This document shows positions 59,144 to 64,000 of a DNA stretch of 64,000 nt, piece after piece (position 1 is the first letter of the stretch; each line of letters starts with the position of its first letter). The position numbers and the translations under genes are program-made. Source of the DNA: Pseudomonadota bacterium (lineage in GTDB: Bacteria > Pseudomonadota > Gammaproteobacteria > Steroidobacterales > Steroidobacteraceae); the NCBI GenBank assembly GCA_021838635.1, contig JAKCDC010000013.1, positions 1-64,000 on the forward strand, written 5' to 3'. The notes beneath the pieces are model-generated. The model was not told where the DNA came from. It saw only the letters and a list, made by a program, of their open reading frames with translations, and did no database searches.

Positions 59144-60058
59144 GTGAGCCCCGCGAGCGAGCACCCGCCACGCGCACTCAGCGAGCAGCTCGCCGTTCGG
59201 ATCGAGCAACTGATCCTCGACACGCCGCTCGAGCCCGGCAGTGCGCTGGTGGAACGTACTCTGGCCTCGCGTCTGAGGGTGTCACGCTCGCCGGTGCGCG
59301 CGGCACTGAAGATCCTCGCTGAGCGCGGCACCGTCGGACCCCGCGCGCAGGGCGGCTACGTCGTGCAGCGGCGGCCGAAGAGTCTGCCCTTCGGCGCATC
59401 CTTCGAACACGGTCCACCGGGAGAGGCGACGTACTTGAAGATCGGCGAGGACCGTCTCGCCGGCCGCCTGCCGGAGCGCGTCTCCGAAAATGATCTCATG
59501 CGCCGCTACGGGCTGACCAAGGCGACGCTTGCGAGCCTGCTGCGGCGCATCGCCAATGAAGGGTGGATCGAAAGACTGCCCGGACACGGCTGGCAGTTCC
59601 TGCCCGTGCTCACCTCCGGTGACACGTACGACCAGGCCTATCGCTTTCGCATCCTGCTCGAGCCGGCGGCCCTGAGCGAACCGGGCTTCACGGTCGATGA
59701 GGCCGCGCTGCGCCGCTGCCTTGCCGAACAGCAGGCCCTGATCGACGGTGCGGTCCGCTGGGTCTCCCCGGCGCAGCTGTTCGACGCCAATACGCGTCTG
59801 CACGAGACCATCGCCGCATGCTCCGGCAATGTCTTCTTCCTCGACTCGCTGAAGCGGATCAACCGGCTGCGTCGCCTGATGGAATACCGCACCACGGTCG
59901 ACCGCGACGCGGCCGCCCGCCGCTGCAGCGAGCACAAGACACTCATCGAGCTGCTGCTCGCCGGTCAGCGCCAGGCGGCGGCGGATTTCATCCGGCTGCA
60001 TCTGCGCGATGCGGCGAGGGAAAAAGCGATGGGCCGGCCGCCGACACTCGATGACTGA
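59144..60058 (+). CDS. GntR-family regulator with two HTH domains and FCD domain
   Basis: A 304-residue regulator beginning at GTG. It has a GntR winged-HTH (residues about 12-75: LAVRIEQLILDTPLEPGSALVERTLASRLRVSRSPVRAALKILAERGTV), a second winged-HTH (about 95-155: ENDLMRRYGLTKATLASLLRRIANEGWIERLPGHGWQF), and a C-terminal FCD ligand domain with FDANTRLHETIAACSGN, RRCSEHKTLIELL and FIRLHL, supplying the metal-binding Asp/His residues. Tandem HTH before one FCD is unusual. It probably controls the preceding four genes and responds to an acidic metabolite. Confidence 0.88.
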   Translation: MSPASEHPPRALSEQLAVRIEQLILDTPLEPGSALVERTLASRLRVSRSPVRAALKILAERGTVGPRAQGGYVVQRRPKSLPFGASFEHGPPGEATYLKIGEDRLAGRLPERVSENDLMRRYGLTKATLASLLRRIANEGWIERLPGHGWQFLPVLTSGDTYDQAYRFRILLEPAALSEPGFTVDEAALRRCLAEQQALIDGAVRWVSPAQLFDANTRLHETIAACSGNVFFLDSLKRINRLRRLMEYRTTVDRDAAARRCSEHKTLIELLLAGQRQAAADFIRLHLRDAAREKAMGRPPTLDD

Positions 60059-60074
60059 GCGCGGTCCGCGCGAT

Positions 60075-60542
60075 TCAGCTCGCCACCTGTGCCGCGCAGT
60101 GCACCGGAAAATTGACGGATCGGGCGATGAAGCACAGCCCGTGCGCCTGCTCGTGCAGCGCCAGCGCCCGCGCGCGATCCCCGCCGGCGCCGATGCGCAC
60201 CCGAGGCCGCAGGGTCACACCGATGAACGCGCCGCCGCCGTCCCCGGTCTCCTGCATGACGCCATGCGCCTCATCCTGGTAATCGAGCACGTTGATTCCG
60301 TTGACGGCACACAGGTGCAAGTACCAGAGCATGTGACAGCTCGCAAGACTCGCCAGCAGCAACTCCTCCGGGTTGTGCCGGTGGGCATCGCCGCGAAACG
60401 CAGGATCGCTCGAGGCGGCGATCTCGGGCTTGCCCTCGACCAAAATCACGTGGTCGCGCGAGTAGCTGGAATAACTGCGCGTACCTGTGCCGCTCGGATC
60501 GCGCCACAAGATCCGGACGTCGTATTCGTGCTGCTTAGTCAT
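60075..60542 (-). CDS. OsmC-family protein
   Basis: A 155-residue protein: YDVRILWRDPSGTGTRSYSSYSRDHVILVEGKPEIAASSDPAFRGDAHRHNPEELLLASLASCHMLWYLHLCAVNGINVLDYQDEAHGVM. It is the OsmC/Ohr fold with one visible cysteine in LASCHMLW and a second in LCAVN. The two peroxidatic cysteines are placed as in OsmC-like proteins (LLLASLASCHM ... ). The start at 60542 overlaps the ACT-domain gene stop by eight bases. It is likely a thiol-dependent organic hydroperoxide reductase. Confidence 0.88.
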   Translation of the reverse strand: MTKQHEYDVRILWRDPSGTGTRSYSSYSRDHVILVEGKPEIAASSDPAFRGDAHRHNPEELLLASLASCHMLWYLHLCAVNGINVLDYQDEAHGVMQETGDGGGAFIGVTLRPRVRIGAGGDRARALALHEQAHGLCFIARSVNFPVHCAAQVAS

Positions 60543-60930
60543 CTGGGCGCGCCCCCCATGCCTGCACGACGATCGCCGCCGCATCGGGACGGTTCACGAC
60601 GAGGATGAGCCGATGGTCATGGTCACTATAGAGGACATCGATGTTGACGCCCGCCTCGGCCATGCGACGCGTCAGGCGCCCGAGCTGACCCGGCTCCTCC
60701 TGATTCAGACGCACGGCGAGGACCTCGCGATCCGCCAGGACCCTGATCCCGGCGTTGGCGAGCGCGCACCGCGCGCGCTCCACGTCCGCGACGAGGAAAT
60801 GGGCAAGGCCGTCGCCGGCACAGACGAACGCGCCGCCGCCTTCGACACTCACCCCGGCGGCGCCGAGCGCCTCGCCCATCTCGGCGAGCGAACCCGGCCG
60901 GTCCGCCAGTTGAATCGCCAGATCTCTCAT
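60535..60930 (-). CDS. Tandem ACT-domain regulatory protein
   Basis: A 131-residue protein with two ACT-like segments: DLAIQLADRPGSLAEMGEALGAAGVSVEGGGAFV (residues 3-40) and DREVLAVRLNQEEPGQLGRLTRRMAEAGVNIDVLYSDHDHRLILVVN (70-120). Each has the GxL ligand-binding loop. AGGGAG lies ten bases before the ATG at 60930. ACT pairs bind amino acids and regulate enzymes or transcription. It is co-directional with the OsmC gene downstream (overlap) and with the ArsR gene upstream (57 bases away). Confidence 0.87.
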   Translation of the reverse strand: MRDLAIQLADRPGSLAEMGEALGAAGVSVEGGGAFVCAGDGLAHFLVADVERARCALANAGIRVLADREVLAVRLNQEEPGQLGRLTRRMAEAGVNIDVLYSDHDHRLILVVNRPDAAAIVVQAWGARPDD

Positions 60931-60987
60931 CACTGAACTCCCTGAGGCGTCGTCGACTGGACTCGCCCCCGACCCCACCGATACCGC

Positions 60988-61692
60988 TCAGCGCGCATCG
61001 CACCGTTCAATCGCCGACCATTCGAGCGAAAAGCGACGTTTCAGCAGCCTTCGCCCGACCGGCGTCACGACCAATACGCGCGACCCCTCCCTGCGCCGCA
61101 CCGCGCGCTCGTCTTCGAGCTGACGGCACAGTGCCGCTCCCAGCCATCCGGCCAGGTGCGACCGGCGCTCGGTCCAGTCCAGGCAGAGCCGCACCAGCGG
61201 CCGGCGCAGACCCGACGGTGCGTGCAACTCGAGCGACTCGAGCCAGACACCCCCGGCCCGGGTCAGGATTGCGCCGGTGCCATCGGCAACGACATACCGG
61301 CGTTTGAGCGCATAGTCGCAGAGCGCAACGCCGAGCCGACCGGCCACGTGATCGTAGCAGCGCCGTGCACAGCGGATGTCGTGTGCGAAATTCGTCTCCG
61401 GCATCGCATCCATGGCCGTTCGCGACAACACTTCAATCGCCTCGGCGACCTGCTCGCTCCCGATGCGATACCAGCGCTGGCGTCCCTCGGCTCGCACGGC
61501 CAACAGTCCGCCGGCAACCAGGTTCGAAAGATGCGCACTCACCGCCTGCGGCGTCGCACCGACCTCATTCGCCAGCGCACTCGCCGGCCGCTCGCTCCCG
61601 TCCATCAGCAAGCCGATTATGCGCGCACGCACCGGATTGCCAATCAGGGCTCCGATACGGGCGATGTTCGGCATCTCATTCCGGTGGGACAT
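60988..61692 (-). CDS. ArsR-family regulator with C-terminal extension
   Basis: A 234-residue protein: winged-HTH NIARIGALIGNPVRARIIGLLMDGSERPASALANEVGATPQAVSAHLSNLVAGGLLAVRAEGRQRWYRIGSE, then a 150-residue extension with several Cys and His (HDIRCARRCYDHVAGRLGVALCDYAL) that may bind a ligand or metal, and a final wing-like segment. This is the ArsR type with an extended effector domain found in many proteobacteria. It is divergent from the flavin-reductase-like gene; the palindrome 61729-61740 lies between them. Confidence 0.88.
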   Translation of the reverse strand: MSHRNEMPNIARIGALIGNPVRARIIGLLMDGSERPASALANEVGATPQAVSAHLSNLVAGGLLAVRAEGRQRWYRIGSEQVAEAIEVLSRTAMDAMPETNFAHDIRCARRCYDHVAGRLGVALCDYALKRRYVVADGTGAILTRAGGVWLESLELHAPSGLRRPLVRLCLDWTERRSHLAGWLGAALCRQLEDERAVRRREGSRVLVVTPVGRRLLKRRFSLEWSAIERCDAR

Positions 61693-61728
61693 GCCGGAAT
61701 TGTCCGCGAAGAATGCCCGTCGATGCTA

Positions 61729-61740
61729 CAGATTAATCTG
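61729..61740. promoter_or_regulatory. CAGATTAATCTG palindrome, probable ArsR operator
   Basis: A perfect 12-bp palindrome midway in the 83-base gap between the divergent ArsR and flavin-reductase-like genes, 36 bases from both starts. It is the most likely binding site of the ArsR dimer, controlling both genes. Confidence 0.7.
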
Positions 61741-61775
61741 AAACGATTCGGCCGCGGTGCTGGCACTCTTCGCGG

Positions 61776-62399
61776 ATGACCTCTGAGGCGGATTTCGTCG
61801 CCATCTCCCCGGACATTCTCTATTTCGGGACTCCGGTGGCCGTGCTGAGCAGCCTCGATCCCGATGGCACCACCCACCTCGCCGCCCTCTCGAGCTTCTG
61901 GGCCCTCGGTGAGCGGATCGTGCTCGCTCTGACGGTCTTCGGGCAGAGTGCCGCCAATCTGCGCCGCCACGCAGAGTGTGTCCTGAACCTGCACTCACCT
62001 CTTCAATGGCGCGAAGTCGAGCGGCTCGGCCACACCACCGCTCGTGCACCCCTGACCGACTATCATCGGACCGCCGGCATTGTCTACGCCAAGGACAAAT
62101 TCGCCGCCTCCGGTTTCACCCCGCTGTCCTCGCAGTGCGTCACGCCCGCGCGCGCCGCGCAATGCCCGGTTCAAATCGAAACCTCAGTGACCGCGGTGCA
62201 CCCTGCCGATCAAGATGCTCCCTTCGTCCACATAGAGACCCGCAAGCTCCTGGTGCACGCCGAGCGCGCAGTACTCGATCCGACCGGCACACGCGTCGAT
62301 GTCGGCACATGGTCACCGCTCCTTTACGTGTTCCGTCACTATTTCGGCAAAGGCCCCCATCTGGGCGCGAGATTCCGCGCGGCGCGCGACACGGACTAA
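61776..62399 (+). CDS. Flavin-reductase-like (FMN-binding) protein
   Basis: A 207-residue protein of the flavin reductase/DIM6-NTAB superfamily: FVAISPDILYFGTPVAVLSSLDPDGTTHLAALSSFWALGERIVLALTVFGQSAANLRRHAECVLNLHSPLQWREVERLGHTT, HIETRKLLVHAERAVLD, LLYVFRHYFGKGPHLGARFR. Conserved signature SSxWALG and the N-L-H patch suggest FMN binding. It may supply reduced flavin to a monooxygenase. The gene is divergent from ArsR, so it may respond to the same signal. The start at 61776 (ATG) lies 36 bases after the palindrome. Confidence 0.84.
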   Translation: MTSEADFVAISPDILYFGTPVAVLSSLDPDGTTHLAALSSFWALGERIVLALTVFGQSAANLRRHAECVLNLHSPLQWREVERLGHTTARAPLTDYHRTAGIVYAKDKFAASGFTPLSSQCVTPARAAQCPVQIETSVTAVHPADQDAPFVHIETRKLLVHAERAVLDPTGTRVDVGTWSPLLYVFRHYFGKGPHLGARFRAARDTD

Positions 62400-62734
62400 G
62401 ATCCCCCCCGATCCAGAACGTCTGCGCAGATCCACCCATCACGGGGCCGCCGAGTGCAGGACCATGCGCCACGGGTCCGCGCCCGCAGCGGCCGGGCGTA
62501 CGCGCCTCCGTATCCGGACCACCACCGGTGCGCCTTTTTGCGAGCTCGGATATGTCACGTACGCCACACGCACCAATCCCCTGTCACCGCGGCACGGATA
62601 CATCCCTTGGTGTTCGGCGTCCCGCGCAGTATGCTCGGTCCGCACTTCTTCGGCCGCAGATCCGTTGCGCACTGCGGGCCGCCTGGCCCCAGCGCAGAGC
62701 GAGCGGCCCGCGTCCATCGCATCAGGAGTCACCG
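62400..62734. other. Intergenic, no gene seen
   Basis: About 330 bases between the flavin-reductase-like gene and the second OsmC gene. No ORF with recognisable features is seen; it probably holds the promoter of the OsmC gene, whose GTG has AGGAG (62724-62728) at the right distance. Confidence 0.4.
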
Positions 62735-63166
62735 GTGAACAGTCCCTCTGCCAGCGCGTCCGCTCACGCCCCGATCGACGTGGAATGGGTCGATGGCCTG
62801 ACGTTCGAAGCCGGCCGCCCACACGGCCCCAAGGTTCGCATCGATGGCGATGCACAGAACGCACCCAGTCCGTTTGACCTGCTGCTCGCAGCGATTGCCT
62901 CCTGCGCCTCGGTGGATGTGGTCACCATCCTCAGTAAGCAGCGCACGCCGGTGCACTCGCTGTCGGTGCGCGTCGAGGCGCGACGTGTCGACTCCGTGCC
63001 GCGGCATCTGGCGGGCGCGACCCTGCATTTTCGCATCAACGCGCCCGGCACGACCCCCGAGAAGGCCCAGCGGGCCGTGGAACTGTCGGTCACCAAATAC
63101 TGCAGCGTCCGCTCCTCGCTCGACACGGAAGCGCCAATCACCTGGACGATTGACCTGAGCAGCTGA
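62735..63166 (+). CDS. OsmC-family protein, second paralogue
   Basis: A 143-residue protein beginning GTG with AGGAG about six bases ahead: IDVEWVDGLTFEAGRPHGPKVRIDGDAQNAPSPFDLLLAAIASCASVDVVTILSKQRTPVHSLSVRVEARRVDSVPRHLAGATLHFRINAPGTTPEKAQRAVELSVTKYCSVRSSL. The two cysteines (ASCASVD and KYCSVRSSL) are spaced as in OsmC/YhfA redox proteins. It is not adjacent to the other OsmC gene and differs in sequence, belonging to the YhfA-like branch. Confidence 0.88.
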   Translation: MNSPSASASAHAPIDVEWVDGLTFEAGRPHGPKVRIDGDAQNAPSPFDLLLAAIASCASVDVVTILSKQRTPVHSLSVRVEARRVDSVPRHLAGATLHFRINAPGTTPEKAQRAVELSVTKYCSVRSSLDTEAPITWTIDLSS

Positions 63167-63347
63167 GCAAGCCCCACCACCGCACGCCGCCGACGGCAGC
63201 GCTGGCGGAACAGCGGGCGAAACTCACCGACGAAACCCAGACTGAGGCCATCGCCCAGACGCTGAACGAGCGCACTGGGCGAGTGCACCGCAGCCGAAGC
63301 AGACGCACCCGATGAGCTCACGCCTGATCGGCCGTCAGTTACACCCG

Positions 63348-63995
63348 TCACCGCAGCACGAGCGGCGGCAACGGCGCATGCACTTTTGCCAACGCCTTAG
63401 CAACCGCTTGTAGGTGCCGCTTCAGCCAGCGCCTATCCGGCGCCAGCGCCTGGGTGACCTTCGTGCTGCCAGACCAATGCCCCTGACGCACACGCTGGAA
63501 AATGACCCCGTCAATCCACTTCCCAGCCGCCTGAGTACGCACCCGCGCAATGATGAGCGCTGTTTTTTGAGCAGACGGCATAAGCAGCAGCGCGGTGACG
63601 ACATAAATGTAATGCCCGGGGAACTGCCGATCCGGAATCGCGAATGGAAAAACCAGCGGCGCATGCAGCGAGCGAAAGGTACTCGCCATCCGGGCAGCGA
63701 TCTGCCGCGCGGTGACCGGCGAATGATGGGCGCCGTGACGGAGCGTGTAGTTGATCATGAGCATGTCACTCGCGCCACCCTGACGCGATCCGGACGGCAA
63801 ATACACAGTGCTGACGCCAATTCCATGATGGACACTGCGACTTAAGACGTAGCGTCTGCCCATGAACGCTATCGATGTCGCCGTCGGGCCCGGATTGGCC
63901 GCCACCGTCGCCATCCTATGTGCCGCAGCCGCAGCGGCTGCCGCTGCGCCACATAATGCCACTCCAACCAACATCATCCGTATGAGATGTTTCAT
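63348..63995 (-). CDS. Secreted protein of unknown function
   Basis: A 215-residue protein with a signal peptide (MKHLIRMMLVGVALCGAAAAAAAAAHR, Ala-rich, probable cleavage near AAA-H). The mature part has several strand-rich stretches (RRYVLSRSVHHGIGVSTVYLPSG, GHYIYVVTALLLMPSAQKTALIIARV, DGVIFQRVRQGHWSGS) and basic helices at the C-terminus (WLKRHLQAVAKALAKVHAPLPP). I do not recognise the family. The gene begins five bases from the window edge, so its upstream control region is not visible. Confidence 0.7.
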   Translation of the reverse strand: MKHLIRMMLVGVALCGAAAAAAAAAHRMATVAANPGPTATSIAFMGRRYVLSRSVHHGIGVSTVYLPSGSRQGGASDMLMINYTLRHGAHHSPVTARQIAARMASTFRSLHAPLVFPFAIPDRQFPGHYIYVVTALLLMPSAQKTALIIARVRTQAAGKWIDGVIFQRVRQGHWSGSTKVTQALAPDRRWLKRHLQAVAKALAKVHAPLPPLVLR

Positions 63996-64000
63996 CGTTC

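Noticed and set aside
1-64000. CRISPR array or restriction/defence operon
   Set aside because: No regular spaced direct repeats and no cas, restriction or methylase genes were found on either strand.

Overview
The window is high-GC DNA, densely coded on both strands, and looks like a chromosome segment of a gammaproteobacterium, plausibly of the Xanthomonadales/Nevskiales type or an acidophile. This rests on the bc1 operon, PepN, TonB receptor and ugd-type genes; it is an inference and no rRNA gene is present to test it. Start codons are often GTG, genes often overlap by four bases (ATGA/GTGA), and several promoters place the -10 box about six bases upstream of the start codon, which suggests leaderless mRNAs.

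Positions 1-5600 are accessory and decaying. They hold a truncated VapBC-type toxin-antitoxin pair with a clear promoter and operator, a 3' half of a tRNA-Asn gene (a likely island attachment site) next to GTTACAC repeats, an IS3-family transposase remnant, an excisionase-like HTH gene, a HigBA-type pair, a 5'-truncated sigma factor, an ArsR/SRPBCC/dihydrofolate-reductase-like cluster whose last gene carries two nonsense codons, and a frameshifted, truncated class C beta-lactamase remnant.

Positions 5677-25031 are mostly housekeeping: a LysE exporter, a nine-repeat Sel1 lipoprotein, YccF, HtpX, DAHP synthase, PncB, a cytochrome bc1 operon (Rieske, c4-like dihaem cytochrome, cytochrome b, cytochrome c1, small membrane protein), an SDR protein, PepN, an orphan HlyD-like adaptor, an M20 amidohydrolase and two divergent CBS-pair proteins. 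DAHP synthase is preceded by a leader peptide with a YYRFYW run and an intrinsic terminator, a textbook attenuator layout. Cytochrome b has PLWF where the Qo-site PEWY motif is expected, and the neighbouring SDR lacks its catalytic tyrosine.

Positions 25071-32804 are signalling: a LOV-PAS-GGDEF-EAL protein whose LOV glutamine is leucine, then a GAF-PAS-PAS histidine kinase, a NarL-type regulator and a lone receiver, followed by an SRAP-family DNA-protein crosslink protein.

Positions 32870-41330 (minus strand) are a tightly overlapped envelope or exopolysaccharide operon: three glycosyltransferases, an ABC exporter, a secreted barrel-like protein, a histidine phosphatase and UDP-glucose dehydrogenase. 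Positions 41624-45559 are an ECF sigma / FecR / TonB-receptor signalling unit.

Positions 45637-64000 hold a 53-residue membrane protein, a MocR regulator divergent from a split-barrel flavoprotein with a direct-repeat operator between them, MarR, GNAT and cupin genes, an MBL-fold hydrolase, two transporters, a membrane-anchored MutS-like ATPase, a five-gene catabolic cluster (aldehyde dehydrogenase, cupin, isocitrate/isopropylmalate dehydrogenase family, ABM monooxygenase, tandem-HTH GntR regulator), and an ArsR/ACT/OsmC group divergent from a flavin-reductase-like gene across a perfect palindrome. No CRISPR array, complete tRNA, rRNA or intact insertion sequence was seen.
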